Shown in pieces: positions 26,570 through 35,119 of a DNA stretch of 64,000 bases. Source of the DNA: Bacillus tianshenii (GTDB lineage Bacteria; Bacillota; Bacilli; Bacillales; Bacillaceae_N); the NCBI GenBank assembly GCA_020524525.2, contig CP129018.1, forward strand, positions 1,430,115-1,494,114. Direction: 5' to 3'. The position numbers and the translations under genes were made by a program. Under the pieces are notes generated by a model, which had not been told where the DNA came from, did no database searches, and worked only from the letters and a program-made list of their open reading frames with translations. How positions within the stretch are numbered: the stretch's first letter is position 1; the number at the start of each line of letters is the position of its first letter.

Positions 26570-27706
26570 TTAAAATGCTTTTGGAGCATTTGTAAGATTT
26601 AATCCTTCAAACCCTAACACTTCCTCAGGTGTTTTATAATCCCGCTGTTGAACCATACTAGTTTCCTCATGGGTTAAGAGCCCTTTATATGTTGTTAAGC
26701 TTCTTCGTAAGTATGGGTTTCGTTTACAAGCTTCTATGTAGCCCAGATTAGCAATTGCTTGAATATGCGGAAAAACTGAAGCAGCATATGCAATTGAAGT
26801 GGTATGAGGAGCAGTACCTGGAATATTATCTACACCAAAATGAAGAACTCCTTCTTCTATATATGTTGGTTGTTCAAAGGTTGTTGGTCGATAGGTTTCA
26901 ATAGCGCCTCCGACATCTGCACTTATATCAACAATCACCGAACGTTCTTGCATACTTTTCACCATGTCACGTGTAATAAGATGGTCAGTTCGATGCTTTG
27001 GCCACTTCACACAATTTATGACTAAATCCATATCGGAGAGAATTTTTCTTATATTAGATTGGTTAGAAAATAATGTAGTGACATTGCCATTAAATAAATA
27101 TTGCGCCTCTCTTAAAGTAGAAATATTGATATCCATCATCGTAACATGCGCCCCAAGTGAAGAAAGGATGTTTATAACACTCTTGCCTACAATCCCACCT
27201 CCGATAACTAAAGCATTAATACCTGGAGCGCCGCCAAGCCCTCCTACAAGCTTCCCCATGCCACCGTTATGCTTTAATAAATATTGAATGCCCATTAAAG
27301 CTCCTACTTTTCCTGCAGCTTCACTATTTGGAGAGCCATATTGGTGAGTATCTTCTGCTGTAAACGCAATGACCTTCTTCTTAATTAATGCATTAACTTC
27401 TTCCTCATTTGCTGCAGGGTGGAGACAAGTGAAAATCATTTGATTTTCTTTCATTAATTCATATTCTTCAGGCAGAATCTCTTTTACTTTCACAATAAGC
27501 TCACTTCTCTCGTACACATCCTTATAGGAACCTACTATTTCAGCTCCCGCAAGACGGTAAGCTTCATTTGAAAAACCTGCTTGAACACCTGCATCTTTTC
27601 CTATTATTACCTGATGCCCCTCGGAAATGAGCTGTTCCACTTCTACAGGGGTAAGCACTACTCGTGACTCACCTTTTTTTAACTCCTTGAACGTTCCAAT
27701 AATCAT
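26570..27706 (-). CDS. ald: Alanine dehydrogenase
   Basis: NAD-dependent oxidative deamination of L-alanine to pyruvate and ammonia. The N-terminus MIIGTFKELKKGESRVVLTP carries the substrate-binding Arg and the Lys later in LIVKVKE. The catalytic-His region FTCLHPAANEE and Rossmann loop VIGGGIVGKS are present. From ATG 27706 it gives 378 residues, the usual length; an earlier ATG at 27730 would leave almost no leader after the sigma-54 start site. First gene of an operon with the NhaC-type transporter. Confidence 0.96.
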   Translation of the reverse strand: MIIGTFKELKKGESRVVLTPVEVEQLISEGHQVIIGKDAGVQAGFSNEAYRLAGAEIVGSYKDVYERSELIVKVKEILPEEYELMKENQMIFTCLHPAANEEEVNALIKKKVIAFTAEDTHQYGSPNSEAAGKVGALMGIQYLLKHNGGMGKLVGGLGGAPGINALVIGGGIVGKSVINILSSLGAHVTMMDINISTLREAQYLFNGNVTTLFSNQSNIRKILSDMDLVINCVKWPKHRTDHLITRDMVKSMQERSVIVDISADVGGAIETYRPTTFEQPTYIEEGVLHFGVDNIPGTAPHTTSIAYAASVFPHIQAIANLGYIEACKRNPYLRRSLTTYKGLLTHEETSMVQQRDYKTPEEVLGFEGLNLTNAPKAF

Positions 27707-27743
27707 TTCTCTATCCCATCCTTTCTTCATATAATTCTTAACA

Positions 27744-27761
27744 TTGCAAAAATTGTGCCAA
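27744..27761 (-). promoter_or_regulatory. Sigma-54 promoter of ald
   Basis: TTGGCAC-AATTT-TTGCAA on the minus strand matches the -24/-12 consensus TTGGCAC-N5-TTGCA exactly. It lies 38 bases before the ald ATG. The gene for a sigma-54 activator is immediately upstream. Confidence 0.92.
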
Positions 27762-27767
27762 AAAAAT

Positions 27768-27801
27768 AGTGACGTCTAAGCCTCTTTGCTTAAACGCCAC
27801 T
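27768..27801 (-). terminator. Terminator of the sigma-54 activator gene
   Basis: On the minus strand AGTGGCGTTTAAGC and GCTTAGACGTCACT form a 14-bp stem (two non-Watson-Crick positions). The following TATTTTTTT runs directly into the -24 element of the ald promoter. Confidence 0.8.
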
Positions 27802-27842
27802 CTATCTAATGATTTACATCTATTTAACATACGAATAATAAA

Positions 27843-27883
27843 AATAATACGTTCGTTTAGAATAGAAAATAACCCGTTCATTA
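27843..27883. promoter_or_regulatory. Candidate upstream activator sites for ald
   Basis: Two similar 16-base blocks (27843-27858 and 27868-27883, pattern AATAAyrCGTTCrTTw) start 25 bases apart, about 85-125 bases upstream of the sigma-54 promoter. This is a usual place for activator binding. It is a pattern match by eye only. Confidence 0.3.
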
Positions 27884-27923
27884 TGTAATAAATTGGGCAC
27901 CTAATGTTAGGTTTTGGGCACTT

Positions 27924-29342
27924 TTATTGAATATTATACATTTTTAACTTATTCTGTAGAGTTTGACGAGGAATTTCTAAGGCTTTTGCTGCCTTTGAAA
28001 CATTTCCTTTTGTTTGAAGAATAGCCTTTTGGATCATTTCCTTTTCTAATTGCTCAACAGCTGTCTTTAGGGTCATTTCTTCCTCTTCTTCTGTTTGCAG
28101 ATTATGATAGCTTTTAAACGCATCCAAGCGCATTTTTATATGTTCCCTCTCAAGAGTATCTTCATCTTCTTCAATCATATTAATTGCAAATTCAATAACA
28201 TTTTCAAATTCTCGAATGTTCCCAGGCCAATCGTAGTTTAAAAAAATATCATAAACTTCTTTTGTGACATGCTTTACATTCTTTTTTAATAATTGATTAT
28301 ATTTATTAATAAAAAGCTCTAACAAAGGCTTAATATCCTCTTTTCTATTTTTCAAAGGTGAGATATGGATTGGGGCCACATAAAGCCGATAAAATAAATC
28401 TTTTCTCAGCTCTTCTTGTTGCAAACATTCTCGAGGGTGTTTATTTGAGGCTGTAATGATTCGAACATTGACCTTCCGAACCTTATTATCGCCAACCCTT
28501 CGAACATAGCCGTCCTGCAAGACACGCAGCAATTTTGACTGCAAATAAATCGGCATGGAGTTAATTTCATCTAAGAAAATTGTGCCTCCATCCGCAACCT
28601 CAAACAACCCTTGACTATTATCAGCTCCCGTAAAACTCCCCTTTGTTGTTCCAAATAAGATGCTTTCAATTAACTTCTCAGGGATAGCTGAACAATTTTG
28701 CGTGATAAAAGGCTTGTCTGCTCGGTTACTCGCATTATGGATAGCGTGGGCAAATAACTCTTTCCCAGTTCCTGTTTCCCCATAAATAAATACTGGAGAA
28801 GGACCTTTTGCCACTTTCCTTGCCATTTGCTTCAATTCCTTTATTGTATCGTTTTCGGTAACAATATCATCAAAGGTAAACCGTGCTTGTTCCATTTTAA
28901 GATTTCCATCAAGCCTGTGCAGGTTAGAAAACATGTCAGAATTTAAAGATATAATATTATGGTTTTCAACCTCCGCGCCTAAATCCTTGGATAATTCGAT
29001 TGCTCCAATAATATTCCCATGTGAAATAATAGGCAGGGATACATTTGTAGTAAGACTTCTTTTTCCTCTAAAATCAGTAATTGTTTGCCTCTCTTTAAAA
29101 ATAGGAGCCTCTTTTTTTAATACATGATAGAGTGTGCTATTGTCTTCATGTAAAGTAGGAAAAGAGTTAAATAAATGATCACCTATTATTCGATCAACAT
29201 CTTCTATTTCCGAGTGAAACCTTGGGTTAAATTTAACCGTAAATAGAATCGTACCTTCCGTATCAATAATTGTAATCCCATCTAAATACCTCATACGTTG
29301 AAAAAAATCTTTATCCTTATACATTTTTACCTCCCCTACCAT
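27924..29342 (-). CDS. Sigma-54-dependent transcriptional activator (RocR-like)
   Basis: Three domains: an N-terminal PAS-like sensor (about residues 15-130, IIDTEGTILF and IISHGNIIGAIELSKD); the AAA+ sigma-54 interaction domain with Walker A GETGTGKE, the GSFTGAD loop that contacts sigma-54, Walker B GTIFLDEINSM, and the R-finger region; and a Fis-type helix-turn-helix at the end (GNVSKAAKALEIPRQTLQNK). Its gene lies directly upstream of the sigma-54 promoter for ald, so control of alanine catabolism is inferred. The ligand could be alanine, but this is not shown. The ATG at 29342 may be too early; ATG 29324 (MYKDKDFF) is an alternative with AGGTAAAA upstream. Confidence 0.92.
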   Translation of the reverse strand: MVGEVKMYKDKDFFQRMRYLDGITIIDTEGTILFTVKFNPRFHSEIEDVDRIIGDHLFNSFPTLHEDNSTLYHVLKKEAPIFKERQTITDFRGKRSLTTNVSLPIISHGNIIGAIELSKDLGAEVENHNIISLNSDMFSNLHRLDGNLKMEQARFTFDDIVTENDTIKELKQMARKVAKGPSPVFIYGETGTGKELFAHAIHNASNRADKPFITQNCSAIPEKLIESILFGTTKGSFTGADNSQGLFEVADGGTIFLDEINSMPIYLQSKLLRVLQDGYVRRVGDNKVRKVNVRIITASNKHPRECLQQEELRKDLFYRLYVAPIHISPLKNRKEDIKPLLELFINKYNQLLKKNVKHVTKEVYDIFLNYDWPGNIREFENVIEFAINMIEEDEDTLEREHIKMRLDAFKSYHNLQTEEEEEMTLKTAVEQLEKEMIQKAILQTKGNVSKAAKALEIPRQTLQNKLKMYNIQ

Positions 29343-29406
29343 TCAAAGGATACTATGAATCAATTATAAAAAGAAAGGCCACACAGAATAGACCTCACAC
29401 CCAGGC

Positions 29407-30348
29407 CTATCCTTGTGATTGATTATGCCAATCTTCCTCAATCAACTGATTATTTGCAATTTCAGCCACTTCATAGCCTTCACAAGCAGCTTTTACCACC
29501 CCTGAAAAGACATTCCTCGCATCTCCAATAATAAAGAATCCTTCAATGTTTGTGCGACCGTGCTTTTCTGTTTTATAGCTGCCATTGCTGTTTGTTTCAA
29601 TCCCTAAATGTCTTGGAATTGTGGATGCTTGTTTTTGTAGCATATCTCCCAGAAAAAGACATTCTCTTTTTATACGCTGACCGCTTTCTAGAACAAGCTC
29701 TGAAAGCTGTCCATTAGCTGAGTCGATCCGTTGAATTTTGTCTTCGATGACGGTGATGCCGTGTCTTTTTATATCATTTAGGTGCTCCCTTTCAAGTCGA
29801 GCATCACCATTTGTAAATAAAATTAAGTCCTTACCCCAATGATGAATTTCCTTACTGTAACGATAAATCTTATCACCGTTGCCGATAATACCTAGTGCTT
29901 TTCCTTTATGCTCCCATCCATCACAATACGGACATAAAAAAGCACTGTGACCATATATTTCATGTAAGCCATTAATTTCAGGCAGTTCATCACGCATACC
30001 TGTCGCGAAAATCACTTTTCTACTACTGTATTTCTCGCCGCTTTTCGTAATCGTTATGAATTGCTTTCCATGTTGTTTAATATCTGTTACCACATCTGTG
30101 TACCGATGGACTGTTTCATATTTCTCCATTTGTTCATGAGCAATCTTTCGTAATTCAGCAGGCTTCACACCATCACGTGTAAGAAAACCATGTGATTCAT
30201 AAGTTACCGCATGACGTGGATGATTATCGTCAACCAATGCTACCTTACGTAATGACCGGCCTAATATTAAAGCGGCATTTAATCCGCCCGGTCCTCCTCC
30301 AACAATGACAACATCAAAGTGTTCTATTTGATTATGCACAACTGACAT
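29407..30348 (-). CDS. Thioredoxin-reductase-like FAD/NAD(P) oxidoreductase
   Basis: Two-dinucleotide-domain flavoprotein. FAD site GGGPGGLNAALILGRS at the N-terminus, redox CPYCDG in place of the CATCDG of true thioredoxin reductase, NAD(P) site GIIGNGDKIYRYS, and FFIIGDARNVFSGVVKAACEG at the end. The length of 313 residues fits. The Pro-Tyr between the cysteines and the isolated location suggest a paralogue with a different partner. The short leader before ATG 30348 has GAAAGGATG. Confidence 0.87.
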   Translation of the reverse strand: MSVVHNQIEHFDVVIVGGGPGGLNAALILGRSLRKVALVDDNHPRHAVTYESHGFLTRDGVKPAELRKIAHEQMEKYETVHRYTDVVTDIKQHGKQFITITKSGEKYSSRKVIFATGMRDELPEINGLHEIYGHSAFLCPYCDGWEHKGKALGIIGNGDKIYRYSKEIHHWGKDLILFTNGDARLEREHLNDIKRHGITVIEDKIQRIDSANGQLSELVLESGQRIKRECLFLGDMLQKQASTIPRHLGIETNSNGSYKTEKHGRTNIEGFFIIGDARNVFSGVVKAACEGYEVAEIANNQLIEEDWHNQSQG

Positions 30349-30363
30349 CCTTTCAAGCCACCT

Positions 30364-30981
30364 TTATTGCAAATGAGGTGGCGGTTCGGGGATATTTTCC
30401 TTCTGAACAACCTCCGTAAATAAATCTGTCTGATTCACAGCAGATGTTAACGAAGACTGCGTAGTACTAGGAAATTTACTATTAATAAGATTCATTAATT
30501 GTTGAATGTCTTCCTTCGTCGCTGGCTGTTTATTTTCTAAAAGCATATAGCCAAGCTGTCCGCTCGGTTCCAGCGTTGCCCATTTCACATCATTTACAGA
30601 TGAAATGTTAGACTGACGTAAACGCATCTCTAATGCATCAACGCTGAGCCGCATTTTCATTAAATTTTGTTGATTGATAACTCCATTTTCAATCACAGGC
30701 TTTGCCTGGCCTGTAATAAGCTTTTCGAAGGTGTTTGATTTCATCTGAATGTACTCTAATAATAGTAACGTAACAATTAAAACTGCAGCTGTAGCAAACG
30801 TTCTCCAAATATTATTCCCGCTAACAGGCTGAATTAAAATTGTTCCGATTGAAATCATAATCACCGTTTGTGAAACGGTCATTTGAGAAATCGACCGTCT
30901 GCCGCTGATACGTAATAATAAGGTTCCAACCAACGTAATAAGTGCCGCTTTCCAAATAAAGCTTATATCCACTATTCTCAC
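30364..30981 (-). CDS. DUF421 (YetF-type) membrane protein
   Basis: Three N-terminal membrane segments (about residues 8-85), with the conserved LLRISGRRSISQMT after the first, are followed by a soluble domain with KPVIENGVINQQNL and the MRLSVDALEMRLRQ region typical of DUF421. Bacillus homologues are sporulation-linked in some cases. The C-terminal tail is Pro- and Glu-rich. Function unknown. Confidence 0.88.
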   Translation of the reverse strand: MRIVDISFIWKAALITLVGTLLLRISGRRSISQMTVSQTVIMISIGTILIQPVSGNNIWRTFATAAVLIVTLLLLEYIQMKSNTFEKLITGQAKPVIENGVINQQNLMKMRLSVDALEMRLRQSNISSVNDVKWATLEPSGQLGYMLLENKQPATKEDIQQLMNLINSKFPSTTQSSLTSAVNQTDLFTEVVQKENIPEPPPHLQ

Positions 30982-31073
30982 TCCTCCTGCATTTTTTCAT
31001 ATCTTTGCCGTAGAAGTAAAAGTTATGTACCAAGCGAGCATTGAAAGAATGCACGGAGTGTCCAAAAAAAATA

Positions 31074-31096
31074 AAAACAGCCAAAAGGCTGTTTTA
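31074..31096 (-). terminator. Terminator of the ydjO-like gene
   Basis: AAAACAGCC-TTTT-GGCTGTTTTT followed by ATTTTTTTT on the minus strand. Confidence 0.88.
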
Positions 31097-31105
31097 AACA
31101 AAAGG

Positions 31106-31306
31106 TCAGAATTTTTTGGTTGTGTTTTCAACGACTTGTAGTACTTTCGTTGTTGATTCCATTTCACTTTTACAAATTGGACAAGTTGGTATTTCTTCGC
31201 TTTTAAAGTCATCCCTTAACCAGCAATTACACTCATCAGATTTACATTCCCAAATTTTTGTTTCAGCTGTTTTAATTTCCTCATCATTTCTTCGACCAAA
31301 AGCCAT
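31106..31306 (-). CDS. ydjO: YdjO-family small zinc-ribbon-like protein
   Basis: A 66-residue protein with two cysteine pairs, WECKSDECNCW and CPICKSEM, resembling a zinc ribbon. The arrangement and length match B. subtilis YdjO, annotated as cold-inducible and YdjO-like. ATG 31306 follows AGGAGGAGTGG. Function unknown; metal binding inferred. Confidence 0.8.
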   Translation of the reverse strand: MAFGRRNDEEIKTAETKIWECKSDECNCWLRDDFKSEEIPTCPICKSEMESTTKVLQVVENTTKKF

Positions 31307-31360
31307 TATACACCACTCCTCCTATTTGTAACAAAACCGGGATTAGAAGATGAATAAAAA

Positions 31361-31413
31361 ATTCACATCACTATAGGGAATATTCATGCCGTCTCCCTTA
31401 ACAGATGTGAATC
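31361..31413 (-). terminator. Long hairpin terminator after the ferritin-like gene
   Basis: GATTCACATC and GATGTGAATTTTTTAT enclose a second paired block (AGGGAGA/TTCCCT). The T-run is on the minus strand, matching the upstream minus-strand gene about 105 bases away. Confidence 0.75.
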
Positions 31414-31519
31414 CATGCATTTTGTTTTATTCTATCTTCAGTTTACCCCTAATTGTTAATATTATACAGGATTTATGCGTGTTTGTCTAATGATTTGTTC
31501 GTCCTTTTTCTGGAATGAG

Positions 31520-32089
31520 TTACATCCCTATTTTTCTACGTAGCTCTGCATTTAAAATATAATTATATTTATCTGCATGTTTCATTTCATCTGTGAGAAT
31601 TTCAAATACCACGTCACGAAAATAGCGTGTTGGTAATCCTGCTCGTATATCCCGGTAGCGTTCCATTGCAGCAAGCTCCCCAAACAACGCTTGTTTTATG
31701 CCATCAATATAGGAAGCTGGTTTTTCAAAGGTCACATCTGGTGAGGTTGTAATTTGTTGTCCAGTTAACGCTTGGTACATTGCGCGTAACATTTTATTAT
31801 GCTTCCGTTCATCATTGCGGATTGACTTAATTATTTTTTTCTCTTCTTTCGTAGGTGCCAAAGAAATTAAATAATCATAAAACAACTCATCAGCCCGTTC
31901 ACTTTGTACAGATTCTTGTATCAGCTTTAATGCATTTTGAAATGATTTATATGGCATCATTTGTCCGTACATCCCATAAGGAGCTTGAGTTGGCATTACA
32001 GGCATCATACCATTTCCGTACATATTCGTCATTGGCATGCTCATTGATTGACTATTCATTTCATTATCTCTGGACTCGTTCTGGCTCAT
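31520..32089 (-). CDS. Ferritin-like (rubrerythrin-type) protein with Met-rich head
   Basis: The first 45 residues are rich in Met, Gly, Tyr and Asn with no clear fold. Residues about 50-185 form a four-helix ferritin-like domain with Glu and ExxH-type ligands: QSERADELFYD, NDERKHNKM, FGELAAMERYRD and TDEMKHADKYN. Similar proteins occur in bacilli, some in spores. Di-iron binding is inferred. No encapsulin loading motif is present, so it is not predicted to be cargo. Monocistronic. Confidence 0.85.
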   Translation of the reverse strand: MSQNESRDNEMNSQSMSMPMTNMYGNGMMPVMPTQAPYGMYGQMMPYKSFQNALKLIQESVQSERADELFYDYLISLAPTKEEKKIIKSIRNDERKHNKMLRAMYQALTGQQITTSPDVTFEKPASYIDGIKQALFGELAAMERYRDIRAGLPTRYFRDVVFEILTDEMKHADKYNYILNAELRRKIGM

Positions 32090-32157
32090 TGTATTTCCCT
32101 CCCGTCATTCAATCATTCTTAACCTATGACAGGAGCTTTGAAATCATAACCCTAATT

Positions 32158-33327
32158 TTAAATAACGTTTAATTCCTTCCCAATCATTACGACCTTATCA
32201 ACAGCCTTTTTGACTTGCTCTCGAGTATGAGTCGCCATTAATGTAAAACGAATACGACTGCTTCCTACAGGAACTGTCGGCGGACGAATGGCAGGCGCAA
32301 AAACACCTTCTTCTTCCAGTCTTTTCGAAAAACCAAGCGCACGTTCTGACTCTCCAATCACTAGAGCAATAATTGGTGTTTCACCCTTCACCACGTCAAA
32401 ACCTGCTTCTTCAAGCTGTGAACGAAAGAAATCAGATAATGCTTTTAAATGCATTCTTCTTTCTAATTCTTGTTGGATAATTTGAATAGAAGACCTCGTC
32501 GCTCCTATCGTGCCCGGCGGGAGAGCCGTTTGAAAGATAAATGAACGAGCGTGATTCTTTAAATAGTCAATCACTTCCTCAGAAGCTGCCACAAACCCAC
32601 CTTCTGTGCCAACAGCTTTACTTAAAGTCCCTACTTGGAGCTGCACACGTCCTTCCAGCCCGAGATGTTCAACCGTCCCTCTTCCATGCTTACCTAATAC
32701 ACCTGCTGCGTGTGCATCATCGACCATTACCCAAGCACCAAATTCTTCTGCTTGGTCTACTATCTCACGTAACGGTGCAATATTACCATCCATACTAAAC
32801 ACACCATCTGTAACAATTAATACGCGGCGATATTGAACACTTTCTTTTAGCTTGTTTCGTAAGTCCTTCATATTGACATGTTGATATACGAGTGTTTTTG
32901 CTTTGCTTAAACGGCAACCATCAATAATACTGGCATGATTTAATTCATCACTAATGATTAAATCACCTTTTCCCATTAGAGCTGAAATTGTACCGATATT
33001 TGCTAAATAGCCACTGCTGAACAGTAAAGCCGATTCTGTTTGCTTCCAGCTAGCAATTTCCTGTTCTAATTGCTCATGGATAAGCATATTTCCCGTCGTA
33101 AGCCGTGAGCCGCTTGAGCCAACCCCAAATTCATTGATGGCTGAAACAGCAGCTTGTTTTAAGCGCTCATCATTTGCTAGGCCTAAATAATTATTTGAAG
33201 AAAACAACAGAAGACGCTTTCCTTCAACGGACGTTTCAGCCTCACAGGCAGTTTCCATTCGTCTTAAGGCACGCTTTAAATGCTGTTTCTTCAGCACTTC
33301 TAATTCTTCATTCAGCTGAAATGTCAC
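32158..33327 (-). CDS. bioF: 8-amino-7-oxononanoate synthase BioF
   Basis: PLP enzyme joining pimeloyl-CoA and L-alanine in biotin synthesis. Motifs: SSNNYLGLA, GSGSRLTTGN (as SSGSRLTTGN), VDDAHAAGVLG, and the PLP-Lys in GTLSKAVGTEGG. The length of 389 residues is normal. GTG 33327 follows GGAGGGGAG and overlaps bioW by 20 bases. It is last in a BirA-controlled operon; bioA, bioD and bioB are not in the window. Confidence 0.96.
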   Translation of the reverse strand: MTFQLNEELEVLKKQHLKRALRRMETACEAETSVEGKRLLLFSSNNYLGLANDERLKQAAVSAINEFGVGSSGSRLTTGNMLIHEQLEQEIASWKQTESALLFSSGYLANIGTISALMGKGDLIISDELNHASIIDGCRLSKAKTLVYQHVNMKDLRNKLKESVQYRRVLIVTDGVFSMDGNIAPLREIVDQAEEFGAWVMVDDAHAAGVLGKHGRGTVEHLGLEGRVQLQVGTLSKAVGTEGGFVAASEEVIDYLKNHARSFIFQTALPPGTIGATRSSIQIIQQELERRMHLKALSDFFRSQLEEAGFDVVKGETPIIALVIGESERALGFSKRLEEEGVFAPAIRPPTVPVGSSRIRFTLMATHTREQVKKAVDKVVMIGKELNVI

Positions 33328-34096
33328 TTTTCTCCCCTCCGATCAAGATTGGAACTTTTGATAGGTAATGAATATAGTCTTCAATATTTGCATCGTCTGC
33401 GACGAAAAATACTCTTCCTCCTGAATAGTCTCCCTGTTCTTTAAAAGGTGTTATTCGAAAATAGCCAAGATCCTTATTTGCGATATAGCCAGTTACATAG
33501 CTTGGGTCATCCGACCAACACAATTCTGCTAGCGTATAAGGAGAAGAAGAAACTTTCGAAGCTAATGCAACCGCTTCTCTTATTCTTGTAGTAGCCAGTT
33601 GATGATTCGATTTAGCCCATTGCTTATAGGAATCCTCATCCCAATCAATACGTGAAACCCTTACTGCCTGTCCATTCGGATTAAGGATTTCCCCTGTTCT
33701 AGAATGAACAAGATACGCACCAGCAAAGCCTGCTTGACGTGATAAAAGCTGGAAGGCTTTTTCTATTGCATTCACCGATACGCCAAGATCGATTAAATAT
33801 GTACGGACAGCAAACCTCGTTTCTGACAGATTGTTATACTGCATCGTCATCGGTTCGAGGGGTTCAATATATTGTATATCTTCCTGAGGAATTGTTTCCG
33901 CAACTAATTGAATAAAATCAGCTTCTCCCCGCTCATGCTGAAGAGCCCGAGAAATCATTTGCTTGGCATACGCCTCAAGCTGTGACTGCTTCAATATCCG
34001 CTCAGCACCTGAAATATGAGTCCCCCCAACTTCATGTGAGCCTCCTTCGGCTGAACGCATTCGCAGACTATAAATTTTTTCCGGCAACTTGACCAC
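33308..34096 (-). CDS. bioW: 6-carboxyhexanoate-CoA ligase BioW
   Basis: Activates free pimelate to pimeloyl-CoA with ATP, the Bacillus entry into biotin synthesis. It aligns well with B. subtilis BioW: YSLRMRSAEGGSHEVGGTHI, SGAERI, VRVSRIDWDED, ASKVSSSPYTLAELCWSDDP, GYIANKDLGYFRIT. The frame opens with GTG 34096, but TTG 34087 lies 5 bases after AGGTGG and gives MPEKIYSLRMR, closer to the family. It overlaps the upstream membrane-protein gene. Confidence 0.95.
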   Translation of the reverse strand: MVKLPEKIYSLRMRSAEGGSHEVGGTHISGAERILKQSQLEAYAKQMISRALQHERGEADFIQLVAETIPQEDIQYIEPLEPMTMQYNNLSETRFAVRTYLIDLGVSVNAIEKAFQLLSRQAGFAGAYLVHSRTGEILNPNGQAVRVSRIDWDEDSYKQWAKSNHQLATTRIREAVALASKVSSSPYTLAELCWSDDPSYVTGYIANKDLGYFRITPFKEQGDYSGGRVFFVADDANIEDYIHYLSKVPILIGGEKSDISAE

Positions 34097-34571
34097 CTGC
34101 CTTCTCTCGTACTTGTTTTAACATGCGATATAAAGGCCATGATGTAATGGCGGTAAAGATCATTCCAGGAATTGCACTTATAATCAGCGGCCAAAACGGC
34201 ACTTGAAGTGTGGCGGCAAGCACCCATCTCGCTGTAAAAGAACCTAAAGGTCCTGCTACCGCAACAATTGGAAGTCTTGTTCCTAACACAGCAATTAACC
34301 CACCTGCTGTAACACGAAAGACCATCGCGACCTCGACGTTAAGAATATTATGTATACCGAGTAAAAATAAAATCGAACTAGCCAATACACCTGCAGCAAG
34401 ATACCGCCAAAAACCAAACGCCGCAGCAATCGCCACCGCAATTGGCGCTGACAGCTGAAATTCAGAGCCAGGAATTCCAGTAGGTACTCGCAACGAACCG
34501 CTTACTGCAATAATAGCAGCAAGCATACTGACCAATGTCAGATTATATGTACTAATCTTCAAGCTTACCAT
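34068..34571 (-). CDS. Small membrane protein, candidate ECF S-component of the biotin operon
   Basis: About 165 residues with 5-6 hydrophobic segments and few charges, the size and shape of ECF transporter S-components, though I cannot assign a subfamily. The first segment is followed by VPTGIPGSEFQLSAPIAVAIAAAFG, reminiscent of substrate-binding loops in such proteins. It is the first gene after a BirA-type operator and overlaps bioW, so import of biotin, pimelate or another precursor is inferred. ATG 34571 abuts the AGGGGGG site; TTG 34562 (MKISTYNLTLV) is better spaced and may be the true start. Confidence 0.75.
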   Translation of the reverse strand: MVSLKISTYNLTLVSMLAAIIAVSGSLRVPTGIPGSEFQLSAPIAVAIAAAFGFWRYLAAGVLASSILFLLGIHNILNVEVAMVFRVTAGGLIAVLGTRLPIVAVAGPLGSFTARWVLAATLQVPFWPLIISAIPGMIFTAITSWPLYRMLKQVREKAGGQVAGKNL

Positions 34572-34581
34572 CCCCCCTAAA

Positions 34582-34612
34582 ATGTAAACTTTTTTATCAT
34601 TTATGTTAACAT
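34582..34612 (-). promoter_or_regulatory. BirA-type biotin operator
   Basis: On the minus strand ATGTTAAC-N15-GTTTACAT is an inverted repeat with one mismatch, close to the Bacillus bio operator core TTGTTAAC-N14-16-GTTAACAA. It lies 10 bases before the first start codon of the membrane-protein/bioW/bioF operon, where BirA-biotinyl-AMP binding would repress transcription. Confidence 0.82.
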
Positions 34613-34652
34613 TTTAGAAGTTAAAGAGAGTTGCGTCAATATTCCAAAAAGA

Positions 34653-34676
34653 AAAAGCAGTCGTCAGCTGCTTTTA
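34653..34676 (-). terminator. Terminator of the hydrogenase operon
   Basis: AAAAGCAG-CTGACGA-CTGCTTTTTC on the minus strand. The left arm overlaps the last codons of the protease gene. Confidence 0.8.
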
Positions 34677-35119
34677 ACTAAGTTCAAAATATACGATTCA
34701 ATTTCAGCGACAATATCATCAAATTTCTCCTTTAACATTGGACTTAATCCAAAGTGCAATGCAATCTTTTCTGGCTCGATGCCAATAAGCGTACCTTTTA
34801 GCTTCTGATCACTCCAATACAGGAAATCAAACAAATGGAGGTTATGAGCAGAAAATCCTTGCTCACTGTGTGGCTTAAGTGTTTCAAGGGGGAACATCGT
34901 CATACTCCCAGGTACTTTATTTGTTCGCACAGCATCGATAATAACTACAAACTCCGCTTGCTCTAACACATCGATACAAAAATTAATGTCACTTTCACCG
35001 ACCACCAGCTCTACCTTTCCATGATTTATTCGCTTTTGCAGTTGTTCGGTTACATATACCCCAATCCCATCATCCATCATTAATATGTTGCCGATCCCAA
35101 GGACTGTAACTTTTTTCAC
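34664..35119 (-). CDS. [NiFe]-hydrogenase maturation protease
   Basis: HyaD/HycI-family endopeptidase that trims the C-terminus of the large subunit after nickel insertion. The N-terminal VTVLGIGNILMMDDGIGVYV contains the Asp-rich nickel-sensing segment, and FVVIIDAVRTNKVPG and HNLHLFDFL follow as expected. GTG 35119 overlaps the large-subunit stop (GTGA) and has AGGTGAT upstream; the longer frame to 35185 would run far into the previous gene. 151 residues is normal. Last gene of the operon. Confidence 0.93.
   Translation of the reverse strand: MKKVTVLGIGNILMMDDGIGVYVTEQLQKRINHGKVELVVGESDINFCIDVLEQAEFVVIIDAVRTNKVPGSMTMFPLETLKPHSEQGFSAHNLHLFDFLYWSDQKLKGTLIGIEPEKIALHFGLSPMLKEKFDDIVAEIESYILNLVKSS

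Noticed and set aside
27893-27921. Two TTGGGCAC repeats on the plus strand resembling sigma-54 -24 elements
   Set aside because: Neither has the required GC at -12 (one is followed by TTGAA at that spacing), and they would point into the 3' end of the activator gene.
30997-31212. A 71-codon minus-strand frame over the ydjO-like gene and its terminator
   Set aside because: It crosses a strong terminator and overlaps the YdjO-like frame, which has the cysteine pairs and ribosome site.
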